Origin: Diprion similis
Taxonomy: Eukaryota > Arthropoda > Insecta > Hymenoptera > Diprionidae
Length of the DNA stretch: 64,000 nucleotides
Direction: 5' to 3'
Assembly (NCBI RefSeq): GCF_021155765.1
Contig: NC_060108.1
Location: 25,941,025-26,005,024 of the forward strand
A program made the position numbers and the translations under genes. Below, piece after piece: positions 13,235 through 27,816 of the stretch. The first letter of the stretch is position 1. The number at the start of each line of letters is the position of its first letter. The notes below the pieces were generated by a model. It was not told the origin of the DNA. It was given only the letters and a program-made list of their open reading frames with translations, and ran no database searches.

Positions 13235-14287
13235 GTAAGCTCTTCTTCTCGCATGCCTACACTCTTCTGATTTATTAGCTTTCTTTTTCTCTAATGGATT
13301 TATATAGATAGAAGCTCGATCCTGCGGAGCAGGACGAGAGAACTCCTGCCCTGAGAAGGCGTTTAACGACGTCCTAGACGACAGGTGGTGTAATGATGGC
13401 GGGGCGACACCTGCTTGGATTTACAAACCCCACCTACGACTGGCGGCAATGTGCGCGGACACTTTAGGTGCAGGAGACCTTCGCGGGCGTTTCATGCACG
13501 AGAGGAGGCGATGTCCTGGCTAAAAGCGCTTTGACACTCGCCCGAAGAGGGAGAGAATGAAACTGACAGAGAGAGAAAAGAGAGAGAAAGAGAGAGAGAC
13601 GGACGCGTCGAGTGATATATGTGAGAGGAGAGCCGCGAGCCTGGGGATAATTCTGAATTATGTCTGTCCTCGTCTCGATCCCTACTCGGACGCAACTCTC
13701 GAGTAGCTGCTGGCTCGCCTTTTAGTTCGGATCTATCTTTTGTTACGGTCTCACGTGAGAAGAGGACCGACCGGTCGACTGATCGACCCGCGCTAGACAC
13801 GCTTTTTCAAATCTCATCTCGGCCGCTTACCTGCCGCAGGAGAGATTCTTTTTAATCGTCATAACGCCGCGCGTCCTGCAGCTTCGACCTAACGTTGACT
13901 CCGATCCTCTCCTCTCCTCTCCATCCGCTTAGGTATATCGCACACGATCATCCCGACTATCCTGTTATACTTGCACATAACACAGATCACGCGAGGGAAT
14001 CACTGACGAAAATCGTGCGGCGCTATGGCCGCGGGTCTTGCGTGTATGCGAGCCACGTATACCTCGTAATCAGTCGTGTTTAACAAGTAAGGAGATCGAG
14101 GCATGGTGTGTATGTGTATATAGGTACGCAGGCATAAATAATTCCCCTCCGATCCCTTTTGATCCTGTGTACCTCAACTTTCTCGTCTCTTATACCACCC
14201 GTCGTGATACTGATTAATAACTTATTTATTTACACGTTACACCAAACCGACCTCGAGACTCGTTAGGGAACGAATGCAGATGTAACT

Positions 14288-14311
14288 GATCCTGATCCTG
14301 ATCCTAATCCT
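14288..14311 (+). repeat. (GATCCT)n short tandem repeat
   Basis: Four units of GATCCT, the last one degenerate. Confidence 0.8.
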
Positions 14312-14833
14312 TGAGCACCTTAATGTTCTACGCTTGGCAGGTAGCAGAGACTCAGATCGCGCAGAAATCGATCGGCGAGTAAACCGAGCACAACCTGCAA
14401 CACTATTTCGTTGTATAAATCAATTTCTAGAAACAAATTCATCTGGTTTCCACGGAATGACTAAAACTTGTCGTGAAGACTATCGAAATTCATGTGCGAC
14501 TCTGATTGTGAGCCAATTATCGAGGTACTCGTTTTGGGTTCTCCAGCAAGGAATGAACCGAGCTCGGACCCGATAAATCATTACCGCCATGTTCTCTCGG
14601 CGTGCAAATCGTTGCGGTCATTCTACCGCGACGGATTCTGACTGGCTGGGGAAGAAGCGACTAGAGCTGCTAACAATGGGGGGAGACATTTTGGGCCGCG
14701 TCCCGCGATGGTCCCGGATTGTGGGGCACAATTATTTAAAGCAGATCCAAACTCCGGGACAAACGAACGAGCGAAAGAGCAAAAGAAAAAGTTGGACTCG
14801 GTGGGACCGCGAAGTCGAAGCGGCTGGAGCGTG

Positions 14834-14878
<45 letters not shown>
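14834..14878 (+). repeat. (CAGCAA)n microsatellite
   Basis: About seven hexamer units. The plus frames give Asn-Ser or Gln repeats and the minus frames poly-Leu or Val-Ala. No flanking gene evidence. Confidence 0.9.
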
Positions 14879-17800
14879 GTACAAGTATAAGTAGTATAAG
14901 AGGAGTGGAGTAGAGTGAAAGAAAAAAGAGGAGGAAAAGGACGCGGGAAAAAAGGGAAAAGGGAAAAGGGAGGGAAAAAAATTCACCGCCCGCTGGGTCG
15001 GACGAGACGCATGCGTGCGATCCGTTGCGATCCGATCCCGTCCCGTCGTTTCTCCGTGGCTACAAGGAGACCGAAGGCCTGCAGCAGGTCGGCCTAGCTA
15101 TGGCGTGTCGGACGCCCTCCCCCTTGGTAAGCCCCCTTTTCTCCCCGACATTCGCCACCCTCCACCCTCCACCCTCCGCCCCATCCCCTGCTCCATTCCG
15201 TTCCGTTGTTCTCCCGAACGGAATCCGTGAATTTCTGGGCCTCTTTGGAATTCCATGAACTCGACGACCGCGACAGCCATGACCCGAACCGAAAAAGGGA
15301 TTCAAGGGAGAAAGTTTCTCAACCCTCGATGCTTCCCTTCTCTGTCTCTCTTTCTTTTTCTCTCTTCCTTCAGTGGGTCGCTTGCCCCTGTTTTCCCCTC
15401 TGACTCTACCGTGAAAAAAGACCCTACAAACAGGGTGACTGAAAAGTTGTAACGTTCCCGGATGCAAATTGATTCCGGAGGAAACCCACTTCATGGGATG
15501 ATGCCGATGCTATGAAATGAGAAAGACACCATTCAATGGTTTCGATGTTTGAGGGTGAGCGAGTTTACGTTTCCCTGTAACACTCGTTTCAAATTGGAGT
15601 ATGAACAGCCATCCAGATCTCCATCGTCGTATGCAGCTGTCGGAAATTCATTTGAAGTAAGGAAAAACGTTTTTCCAAAATTCACTAAACAGATCCCGGC
15701 ACAACCCTCGTAAATCTACATCACACGATGATCTCCATTATAAGATAAAAGCAGTATTGAGAATTTCATAGTTTGTTTACATCCATATTGGCACTTGCCT
15801 CATATCAGGTTGCATATTTATACTCTTGATCAACTTACGCGATGAACATCAGCGAGACTCGTTGGTTCGGTAAGTGTCGAGTTACGAGTGGAACTTTAGT
15901 GCTAGCGTATGGATGTAGGCGACACGCGCACATTTAATTTATGGGCAGGAAATATCCGTGACAAATTCGGTGTGCAAACATTGGAAACGGAATAAGTTGG
16001 TAGAAAATGAGGCCTTCCTGCCTCGGTCCTTTCCCTTCAGCTCTTACGTCTAGGTAGCTGCTGTATACCTCGTAATAAAACTCAATTCCACAACGGCAGT
16101 CGCCTTTCGAGTGTTTTGTTGTTGGGGCAACAAACCGATCCTACAGGGCGCTTGGCACGGTCCTCCCCTGTCTCTGTCCATTTTTCAAGAGTCATAAAGC
16201 TCGAGTAAAAGGCGACGCAGAGTTGACCCAGGACACGGCATGCCGTGGAGAAGAAGAGACCTGCAAGTTGATGCGAGGGAAAGAGTCAGAATCGGCGAAG
16301 GGCTCCGAGCTGGAAAGTAGAAAGGCATGTCTTCAGTTCTTCGGACCCATTGTCCGTTCACAGCTTTGCCAACTTGGGAACTATCATAAGGAACCGAAAG
16401 AACAGTGGAATCAAGAGAGTGCTCTTATTCCACAAGCCGTCTTAGCTTCGTGACAAGTTATAACAATCCCAAAAAGAAGACCTTCAGTCAGTATAATAAT
16501 CGATGGAGCATCATTACAGATTGTCACCTGCGTTACGTGAAAAAGGGGGACGCTGACTTGGCTGAGAAGACGTCGGCAGTGCGACATGGAGAAGCCTGAA
16601 GCCCAATAGAGGCAAAGAAGGAGGAGAAGAAGAAGTCGATCTACGTTCGTCTGAGCGCAGACCTTGTCGTTTGAAAGAACGAAGAGCTGCACGAAAGGTA
16701 ACTCTCTCACGGAGGAAAAACGCGCACAGGGTCGTAATAACGCGATATCCCAGTGACACACAGCTGTCCGTATATGGGTACGCATTCCTTACCTGCGATC
16801 AGATTTTCCAATGCCATTCCAACGCTGGAGGACCTCGAGGAATCACGTTCAGCGGCAAGGGGGCCGCTCAAAGCGCGCGGAATGATGGACCGTGTAATCG
16901 AACCGTTTCTAATGAGCTCTTTATTACTTTCAAGCACATTTATACCGACTCTGCAAACGTTTGTTGACCTTAAACTCGAGACCAACGGGAAATGAGCAAC
17001 CGACGTATCAACGCACGATTAACCGATTTTGGGATAAAGATCGTATTTGAAAGATCTTTTCACTCAAACTGCTGTGGGGCTAGTCGAGGCGATGGTAAAG
17101 CACCATTGTTGTAAACGTTCTGTGTTTCGGTGTTCAATTTAGCGTTATGACAATGTCATTTGGACCCAAGTCGTGCTGTTTTTTTTCTTCTAACCATCAT
17201 ACAGTGTTGAAAGTGAAGAAGTTGTCAGTAGTAAAATGGTTCGTGGAGACGGTGATCTTCCGATTCTCCCAGAGATGTCTAAATTATTGACAACAGTCTC
17301 CATTATTGAGAGATACCGATTATGGGTTGGCAGCTTAAACAGCTTCGAGGATGACAGGTTGAAGAAACCAGCCTTCCACATCGGTATACATACACCTTTT
17401 GGCGCCCAGTAACATACCGGCACACGGTGGAATACAAAGTGGCGACTGTTGGTCCGAGGCGGTGCAGCAGCTTGTATGGAAATACAGCGACGTAAAGATG
17501 CACATAAGTGAACATAGAGACGAAGAGGAAAAGAGCAAGGGGAGTGGAGCTCGACGTCTCTTTGTAGAATCAACGGCGGATAAATATTCATGAGGTATTA
17601 AATCTGGAACGTAAATATATATAAGAAAGAAAGAAAGAGAATGGTGGGTAAAAAACAACAACAAATAGACGCGCTGCGGAGAGTCTCTCGATTACTCACC
17701 GCTCGTCTCTTTGCTTTGCCCCTTTTTGGTCCACATCGGAATTGTTCTCGGTGATCCTGCGGGCTCCACGTAACGCGCATGCCCTCGCGATAAGGTCGTC

Positions 17801-18660
17801 CGTTCGTACCGCCGACTATTAATCACTTGCAGCAGGGATCCCGTCCGGAGGAGGTGCGTCGGTTGACTTTGGGTCGACATACACTTAGGCGAGAACGTGC
17901 AGCTGTTGTTTCTGCCCTGATTACGAGGCCGAAATACGGACTACGAAGCTACTCTTCAGTGCCAGGACGTTGCTTCCAGACTTCTAGAGCTCTCGTGGTT
18001 TCCTCGCTCATATCTATCCATGTACAAATATGCAGATCGATTTTCCCTCCGGCGTTTTACCTTGAGTTGTGGTGTTGCCATGTGGAAGCAATAGCTACCA
18101 TACACACCCGACTTGGGACTCGTAATCCCATTTTCTACCAGCCGATGTCAGTTGTCATTATATCGAGGGACGCCATGGTGAAGCCTGCGGGAGATCTCAC
18201 CCCTGATTCGAATTCCGCATGGTCCCCCTTTCTAATTCGTCCTTCCAATTTTTTCAATGCCACGAAGTGAAACTCCACCGTTTTCACGGTACCTGCGACA
18301 AATCAACTTGCCTCGGAATTGCCGATGCATTCGAGGTCTTCTTGGCTGATTTAAAAATGTATCGGTTTGTAGATCGAGTAACCATTTCAGATAAGTTGCG
18401 CCACAGGGCGTTCGTGTCCAGGTCCGATTATGCGCCTCCCCTAAGCCGGAGCGAGTAACGCCAAGTAAACCGAATAGCCGTGGAATTGTCTTTTTGATTT
18501 TGACGATTAGAAAGAGCCTAGTCTCCGATTTGCGCGCGCGCGTGCGCCGACGAAAGGCTCGCGTGAGTCACGCTAGCTGAGACCTGGAGGAACAAGCTGG
18601 GGTCAAAACGCGGACAAGATCTCGAGGAGGAGATTGTACCGCCGACAGAGCGGTAGCCGT

Positions 18661-18700
18661 GAAGAGGAAGAGGAAGAGGAAGAGAAGAAGGAGGAGGAAT
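18661..18700 (+). repeat. GAGGAA-rich purine tract
   Basis: Imperfect (GAGGAA)n of about 40 bp, encoding spurious poly-Glu. Confidence 0.75.
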
Positions 18701-21003
18701 GGCGTGAAATTTCCGATCTCCAAAGAAATTTGATGCCGGAAAATAGCGCGCACACACGAAAACTGCAGGCGACTTCGCTTCCCTCGGGAGGATCTCCGAG
18801 TCAAAACCTGCAACCCCGTCGTGACATCTGGGACGACACCAGCGCGCGTGATGCAGCCTCGATACAGAGAGGATTTCGGCTGCATATAATTCCCTCTCAC
18901 TGTATTGGTTTCGGGGTGGATGGCATCCAGGGTTGGTAGAGTGTAGGGCAGAAGGGCCGTTGCTGGTTTGTGTTTCTCACGCACGGACGGCGCACAGGCG
19001 CAGAGTGTGATTAATTGTCGCTGTTTCTCGGGGTCACAAACCTACGGGACAGCCGTGTAGCGGCCTGTCCCCGATATACTTGTCTGCCAGCAAGGGCGAG
19101 GGGTTGTTCAATTTTTTGCGGGCCCAACGCCCGCCCCCCTCCTCATCCCCGACACGGCGTCGCGCATCTACCAGTCTTTCAATTCCACAGCAGGCATCAC
19201 GAGCCCGTCTGTCTCTGCGTGTGCGACATTCCAAAGTGGAACGCGCCCCGTGGAATGAGTAATGAATTCGAGGCTGTCGACTACCCGCCTCGCGCGTTGC
19301 GCAATAATTTTTCGATCCGGAAGGTCGGATTTCGCGAGGTGAAAATTCGCAGCAAGGCGCACACGTGCGAGAGGAAGAGACCCGGTTAATCGTTCGTTCG
19401 CTCCGCAAATTCGAGGCATCACATTTGCGCCATGGAAATTTCCGCCAACGCTTGAGCCACTTGCAAATTACCGCGTTACTGTAACACTCGGCTGTCCGTT
19501 ATGGCGGCTTGCTTAGATCGCGAGTCGACAAAAGCTGCTAATGATTACTCGTTACTCCGACGATCTGTACAATGGTTTGTTGCTCGTTTTTTCTCACGTT
19601 CGTCTTTTTGTTCCTCCAATTTCTTTCAACAGTGTACGTTCGAAATCGCTGAAAACATTGTTAGTTGCAATCGGCATAGCTTGGTATCGTATGAGCAGAT
19701 TTTAGCAGCAAAATTTTTACTATTAATCAAAGCGCGTGATCCTCAAGGAACGAGCCACCAACCGAATCTATTATTGTTAGCTAATGTCAACTCAATTTTG
19801 AAATTAAAACGAGAGATAACATCCCCCACGTCGGTCGTCCTCCCCTCGTTCTGTATTCAATTATCTAATAGCTGAGAAATTGAGTAGGAAATTAGCTTTC
19901 CACGTTTGTCAGAGAACGTTTGACGATTTGAAATTCAACTTGGATCGTTGACACGATGCTGATGCCTTTTTTCACCTACTTTAATCATCCTTGCCCCAGT
20001 TTTTTTTCGACTCAACGAACGTAAACGCAATACCAATTTTTCCCAGCTTGACGGGCTACTTAAGCTGAAAAATATAAAACTAACAGAAGTTTCTTGATAT
20101 CTATTCAATACAACTTATCCGCTTGTAATAAATTTCGAAAAATTCAGAGAAAATTAATTACCAACGATTCAAAATTCTTCGAGGAACACAACACCCCACG
20201 TGGCCTCAATTGAATACCCCATCGGGAATTACGATAATCTGTGTTAAATTTCGCCCAGCTTTTGGTATATAACGGCGCGTGTAAACTACACTCAACTACG
20301 AACATATTGTTTCCGACAAAGTTATATCGAAGTTCAATATCCCTCGGATTAGAACCCAATGTGCAGTCCACTAATTCGCCGCTCATGAGCGTGAGCATTT
20401 GACGCTAATCGCCGAAGAATTCGACGGCGAAGAATTACAAGCGTTCCATAGATTTCAATCGGTTCACCGGTATCTAGCGACGGGGGTTTCCGATTTGATG
20501 TTCACTTATCCCATGCAGTGCTACCAGCATTGAATTCCGCTGATTGTGCCATAAACGGAAGGTGAAGGACTTAGAGAGGGTGGGACGGGGTTTCTCATAT
20601 AAGCAACGCGGAGCTGGTCCTTGAAAATGCGACTTTCTAATGGGATTAGAAGGGCTGCGATTTGGATTATAAATTGGATTAGTACACGGACCGTTAGCCG
20701 CTTTGTTGGAAGGCGAATACATACCCTTGCCGCTATGCATTGTTATACATATTGTATCGAGTTGCGGTCTGCGCAGTCACACCAGTTCATTGTCAATGTA
20801 GTTGTGCAGCGCACAAGTGGTACTACTTCAGCCATATCAAAAAACTTAGCGACGCTACATTTACGTAAAGCAGAATTTACGTTCATTTATTGAAGAAATG
20901 CGGTACAGCAAGAATTATTATTAGTCTAGTTTAGTGGAGGTTTGTTATTACGCTGATTGGTTTAGTTAAATTTTGCGCAGTGGATTCGGAATTATATAAT
21001 AAT

Positions 21004-21024
21004 AAAAAAAAAAAAAAAAAAAAA
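21004..21024 (+). repeat. Poly(A) run
   Basis: 21 A preceded by AAT; no coding sequence upstream. Confidence 0.85.
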
Positions 21025-23354
21025 TCGTCAATCTATAACGATTGCCAATGTATAATTTAAATGGATTTCAACGACATACCGCGTTCTAAAATCGGTAATA
21101 GGTAATAATAACTGTAAGTAGCTTGATCATCGTACAGACATTTCTCAGATTAGCATAATTCTCAATAATTCAAGTGAACGTAAAAGCAAAAATTTTATAG
21201 TCCATGATTTTAACTTGTCAAGATATCATTCGAAATAGGGGGGTATAAAGTATAATTTTAATTAAACATTACTTCCTTGGGAATAAATTGTACGCCATGC
21301 AAGAAGTGTAATGTGAGTCGACGTCATTTTTCAAAAGAAACCTCAACACACTGGCTGGAAAAAAGTAGAAGAAACGTTTTAGTCCTGAGGGTATATAATA
21401 TATATATATGGTATATATATGGGTATAACGGTGGTTGGATTTCACCGTCTTATCTCAGTAGGCAGAAAAATGTTCGAATGTCGAGTGACACGGGTGGCCG
21501 AGGCAACCTGCAGCACAATTTCAAATCGCGTGAAGGTAAATCGGTTGTGTGTGCGAGGATCGCGTTCCCGTAGACGTGCTGCTATTTTAAATTTATTCAC
21601 CCTTCTTCTCCTGGTTATCGTGCAGCAGCGCGCGGCTCGACTTATCTCTTCGTCTTTGCAGCAGCGCATTCGTCCCCCTCGTTAGTTACTCGCTAATTTT
21701 CTTTACACTTTAAGAAGCTGCCTTGCAGAAGAACTGTGAGACGGTAGTTGCTTATATTATACCGCAGGCTCGAGTTATTAAGACTCCGTGTCGTGCTCTT
21801 TCAACTTTATAATTGAATTTCTCTTCCCGTTTTGTCTCTTCGCCAACCGCAGTCCGTATACGAATGAATTTGAGCAAAAACTCAGGCTGCAGAATCGTAG
21901 CAAATATTTTTTAGCGCGCTCGGTTCATCTTGGCCTCGTTTTGAATACGATTTTCTCGCTACCACCTCTCTCTCTCTCTCTCTTTCTATATTCTTTTGTG
22001 TTGAAGTCGGCTTAAATTGCAGCTCTCAAAATTTCCACGGGATAATCTATTTACAAACCGGCTGCGGTTTAGGACGAGGGGTGGAGCACCGGAGGAACTG
22101 ACCCGGCTGATCCGACCTCGAAGTATAGAATTCCTTGACGTCATGGCGGCGAACTTCAACAGGTGCCCGTCACATCATCGCCACCCTGCTGAAGCCCAGA
22201 TTATAAAGTCCTGGCATGTAATTGGTAATTACATAGGTGTCTAAGAGATGAAACGAAAATTTCAGGGTGTTTCTATGAAATCTCATGGGTTAGGTATATA
22301 CGTATCAAGTATATCCCGACGTGTCTCTCTCGACCACGGACATCTTGACGTCTGCGTGTCACGGTGAAACGCGTATACCTAATCATCACGCATCACGCGT
22401 CATCGCGCGAAACGTCCAAGGTACAAGACACATATAACACAGTACAACGTGCAAGGTTGATTAATATCATTACCAAAATTACTCACTCCAAACCCGCGAT
22501 GCAGGTATGTGTGCGCCGGCTATGTAATCATTCGTAACCGCAAGAGCTATAGCTGCCAGAGGTCAGACTGTCAAAGTGAAGACATTACGTGTTTCTTTTT
22601 CACCGCAAAGAGCTGGAGGAAGGTAACCGCAACAAACCTCCGTGCCAAAGGGCAATTTTCAGCCAAGCATGCCGCACATCGGATCTTTTCACGTGAAGCT
22701 TTTATATACTAAACGATAACCGAATGTCTTAGATATTCGCACATTTATCTAGATACACTCATATTATGTTTAGGCAACAGCTAATCTTTCGAAGAAAAGA
22801 AAATCTCTGCGGGTCAACTATTCCCCTTCTGTTTTGTTGACCTCCTCCTGGACTGCAGGGTGCAGGTCAGCCATCATGCAGCCTTTGCACAAGGACGAAA
22901 CTCGTCTCTACCCTAAAAGCGGTACAAAGAATTAGTGAAATCCAAGGGATGGAAAGAGCGCCGTCCCATTGACATCGAGTGAAATTCGCGCCGCCCGCCC
23001 ACATTTGACGACCCTTTGCGGCCAAGAGACGTTAGCCATGGTCAGGCATCGCATCCAGCGGCATTTCACATCGGCGCAGGATACCTAGGTACACAAGAGT
23101 GCGCTATTCGGTCGAAAACGCTGCTCCGAGAACAGGCAAAACTGCTGCAGCCCGAAACCCAGACCTGATCTTCTGGAACGGCTTGCTTCCCGAGTATTCC
23201 ACCCAGCAAAGGGTGGCCCGAACCTCCGAGGCATTGTTCCGTCTCCACGGGGCGTCCTCGAGGTTCCTCCGCACAGTTTTCCTCCCAGACAAGTTCGTCG
23301 GAAAAGTCGGACGATTCGTGGCCGGAAAGTTACGGATTTCCTTCTTCGTTGCAG

Positions 23355-23498
23355 TGAGATACCGTAAATGATCTTGGAACGACGCAACGATCATCGAACG
23401 GAATTAGAGGACAAGAAGGACGTCGCGCTGATCCAGTTTCCGACGAATCTGGGGAGGATGCGTCTCGTCTTCGATATACTCAAGAATGGATTCGTAAG
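23355..23498 (+). other. Candidate first coding exon, unidentified gene
   Basis: An acceptor-like TTCGTTGCAG ends at 23354. TAA lies directly before ATG 23368 in the same frame. 43 codons plus 2 nt run to AG/GTAAAT. The peptide starts MILERRNDHRTELEDKKD and continues VALIQFPTNLGRM. Its end phase equals that of the 13.1 kb candidate, so the two could be alternative first exons. I recognise no family; a chance frame is quite possible. Confidence 0.22.
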
Positions 23499-26400
23499 GT
23501 AAATGTGCAGTTTTTACACGCAACTTAGGTATAATAGTGTCGTTCGATACGAAGCTCGTTTCTGCGGGCGTCATTCTCGCAACCCTATGCGAGCTATAGC
23601 TGGTGATTAATGACCGCTGGCAATCCTCCTAAACACCGTGTCATCGTCCTTTCATAACACGGAAACAACTCCATTGAGGAATGGTATATCATAAAGATAT
23701 GTTACGCAAAAATTTATATGTCGACTCGAGGATATGCATCCGAGCCATGAATTATTATAGAGAGCTTGGAAATTTCGATACGACACAGTTGGTCACGCTC
23801 GAGCTATCTATGGAATCTACTTTTTCTCTTTTTGTTTAATTGATACAATGTGCTTGGTTTTATAGTTGGAATTGATATGGTCTGTTTTGCTATTTCCTAA
23901 CATCATCGGTCATGGCTAATATCGAAAGACCAAAATGAATATCATTTATACTGTTGAAAGACGAGAATATTTTTTTTTCGGTAACGCTGTTCTAGCTTTG
24001 GGAGATACTGTAAAAGTTTTACGATCTTGACAGAAAATTGCTGTACACTTTTTAACAATATAACGTTTACCCGAAGAATCGGTAGAAAAATTGTAGTTTA
24101 TTGCATGATATTTCCAAGTGGTCACTGCGTTTGCTGCGAGGTTATACCTGTCATCTAATTTTAGAATAATCACAAGAGAAGATAACTTCTCAGGAAAGTA
24201 TGAAATTATCTGTAATACAGAGAATTGGACTGTGATTTTCCAGGGTAGCTCGAGTGCAGCGATGCGGAGAATTATCATAGCTGCTGCTGCTGCATGCATG
24301 GATTGCTGCCGCGAGCTCATCAGGAACTGTTACGATCCGGAAGACAAGGTTCTGCACGATCCAGAAGGCGATGAAAGCGCATGTACAGGCTGCACTGCAA
24401 GCTGCAAGCCCATAAACTGCGCCTCGAATCGACTCTGAGTTACATTAGCTCGACTTCTATCACAAGGGAGAACTCCGAGCACCGGTGTAGATATATCCTT
24501 ATCCACCTTACACCTATCCAGCAACAGTTTGAAGGAGAGAGGTCGTTTGTCCGAATGACCGTGCTCGTGAAGAAGGCTGATGCACAATATGCAGCCAGAG
24601 GTTTAATCTCGCCTTATACTTTTTTCGAAAGAAATGGCGTCTGGCAGGCTACCATCCGAGCGTGAAGACGGTATAATAGAAGGCGGAGAGCACGCCGTGC
24701 GGATAAGAATTTAACTAGCGATAATAAATAAGAAATAATGAACGCCGGTGTATATATCGCAGGCGTATTAATTGCGCTCGTATAGCCGAGGCGCTCGCTC
24801 ATATTCTCATAATAAACCGCAATTTTCTTCCGAGACGAATCTCGAAACTGCGCGCATCATTACACTTGCAGCCCGATCATGAAAAAGTACCAAATCCATA
24901 CACACTGGGTATGAATTCCCCGATCAGAAACGATGTTCGGGGAATTTGTCAGGATTTTTTCAATCTTCAAAACATATTCCGAGGACGGAAATTCCAACGT
25001 CGGATTTTTAATAAACCGACAATCGGGGATCGAATTCAACTCTAATTTATTTATTAACTGCTAAGCTGTTGTGCAATTCTACTAATAATTCCTTGTTCCT
25101 GGAGTCGATTCGCCGCGATTAACGATCAGCGTTTGTCTGACGAAACCGACGTCACTTGGTGGGCATTTTTCATCACGGCTGTGGGTATTACAATAAAATT
25201 ATTATTTCTCCCTTTTTCTCTCCGTCGTAAATAGCATAACGAACCAGGGAACCGAGACCCCCGTAGAGATCCTGCCACCCACTCGCTCCGCGGTGTATCG
25301 CTTCGCTTATCCAGACCTGCACGTCGTGGTATCCTATCCATCCGACGACCAGGCGTCCCGACGCCCCCGCTTTGCGCATAACTAGGTGCACGGGGATCAG
25401 GAACGTCGAGAATCGTCCTGTCGACGGTCACCTCACGGTGAACGGAATTTCTTCGCCTTGATTTGCAAACCTGCGTCAATTTTTAACCTTCGTTTGGTGT
25501 CAGGTGTAAGATAAACTTGCCTAACAGCTCTCTGATAGAATGTTAGGAAAACACGGAAGCGTCGCGTCTCGTCGCAATTCCGCAAAGAAAAACCTTCGGC
25601 AGGAATTCACTTTCAGCCGACGAAAAGTGGCTCGTGTTGTAGAAATTGAAAACTGTTTTATTGCGGTTCAATTATCATAATTGAACACTTTTATACCTTG
25701 CAAAATAACGCGCCTTCGCACTGGTTTGAAGTCAACTCTTGACTAAAGGGAATATGTTTGGTGATAAAGGGAATGAAGGGGGCTCACACCAGTCGCATAA
25801 TGCTTTATTCTCATTAATCGTGGGTAGGTATAACTAACTAATTAGAGCTTATGGATGTCTGGATCAAGCTTCATGGTGAACTTTGAAGCGATCGAACCAG
25901 GATGTAGAATTCAGTGTTTAAATCCACGAGGAAGAATGATTTCTCAAGAACTCCCGGAGCACGATTATACCTTCGGGAAACGAGTAGGCTGCGTAAAAGT
26001 TGAATCAAAATTTGTGACGCATATCCGGGTGAAGGACTGACGCAATGGCGGACGTTCGTTTTTAACTTGTTACAGGTTTACGTCCTGGAGTGTAAAAGGT
26101 TTTTGCCGCGTTAGATCCGAGAAGGAAGTTGATTAGACGCAGGAGTTATCTACGTGGAGTGGGTGAGGAGCATATGTTGTGTGGGTGTAAAACACGGGGA
26201 TGAATACATAAATGTTTTAAGTGAAAAATCAACAACTATAAGGGAACACGGAAGAGCTCTCGTTTGACGGGTGCCTGCAGGCTGTCGTCCGATCAGCGAT
26301 ACGCCGTGTAACACGCTTTCGACATTTAAATGGACAACAAATATTACATGTTTTTTACCTTTCCTTTTTTCCTCTCTCTTGTCTTTCCTTCTTTTTTTCT

Positions 26401-27797
26401 TCCATCCTTTTTGTAGAAAAGTTAATACACGATAACGACCATATGCCAGGCAAACACGGACGTGCGACGATCGCGCCTCTTTCAGGCTTCTGTTTGCCGA
26501 ACAGTTATGTTTTACACGCGAGAAAAAATGTACAACTATCGTTCCAGTGCCCGGCTCTATTCCTGCCGTCCACCTGAAACGTAAAAGAAAAAAAAAAAAC
26601 GAACAATATGTGCATCCACGCACATATCGTCTAGCTCTGACGCATGCAACGCGAGCTACCACTCAGCTCTCTGGAAATCGCTGCACGTTACCAGAAGGTC
26701 GGAAGTGCTCTAAGGTTGACGAGCTTAATTTCTGGTACGGTCTTCCGGCTCCTCGATATACGTGACGCCATTATCGATGTTCAGCTTCCGATTTCCCCCC
26801 ATCCGCACGTGCGCGTAATTTTCTTCCTCGAGAAAGGAGTCGACGCTCGACTTGAGGGTTGAACAGACCGGAGGACACCGTCTAGAACCGCTCTCGAGCA
26901 AGGGATTCCGTAAACCATGTTCGTGGGCGGGACTCGTAAATACATACGGTGTAAACACGGGCTGCTTCAGTGTTTGGCATATATGTGGCTGGCTCGCCGA
27001 CCGAGCAACAGATTCATCGCGTAAACCTACTAGGAAAATAAACCCACGGAGGTGAAGCCGGGCGTTCGCGCCCGACGAAACCCGTAATTATGTGGTAGGC
27101 CCTTCAAGTGGCTGTAGGGAATCGGTGCCGTCCTAATTACTCACCTTAGAATAAATTCATAATTTTACTTATCTGGAGCGGGTGCGATATACGTTACCCA
27201 CGCAGCGTTCCTCACACATCATCTTCTGGTACCTACACCCTGCAGCATCCCGGCGTATATTGACAAAGCTTAGGTGTACCCTGAAACGTCTCGATGGTTT
27301 TTCGAAGTCACTTTCCCTCTCTTTGGTTTGTGATATTTTTCGACAACATGCACGCCAAACGGTGTCAATACAGCTGCCTAATGTAGCTCAGGCCTCCGTG
27401 TTACAAAATCCAAAATTAATTGCCCTGCTTGCATGACGATTCGAATCGCGACGCCATACGTGGTGACACCTCGAACATTTGCCTGCAAGCACAGGAAAAA
27501 TTATAAAGCTTTCCCGATTCTAAAGTGGAATTTATTCCTGTAGGTATCTACTTTCTGTGTGTACATTGCAGAGTGGGATACATATGAAATACGCACATGT
27601 ATCTATATGTATATGTTTTTTTCGCGCAAGTGTCGCAAATTTTTTTTAATATGCGAATTATACATGAATCTGGATCCTCTGGGAATTCGGAGTCTTACAC
27701 TGCGGTCGTGATATTTATTATTGCATGTACCTAGGTACGCCGTGATGCGGCGAGTTTCTTACAATCGGCGTAGAAAGATGTAATTGTAAGAAATGTT

Positions 27798-27816
27798 AAA
27801 AAAAAAAAAAAAAAAA
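27798..27816 (+). repeat. Poly(A) run
   Basis: 19 A; nothing recognisable on either side. Confidence 0.85.

Noticed and set aside
24118..24665. Two overlapping plus-strand frames with Cys-rich or mixed peptides
   Set aside because: Three frames look equally open; no splice pattern or family decides between them.
26150..26662. 170-codon minus-strand frame
   Set aside because: Spans homopolymer-rich sequence with Lys/Arg and Phe runs; no domain.
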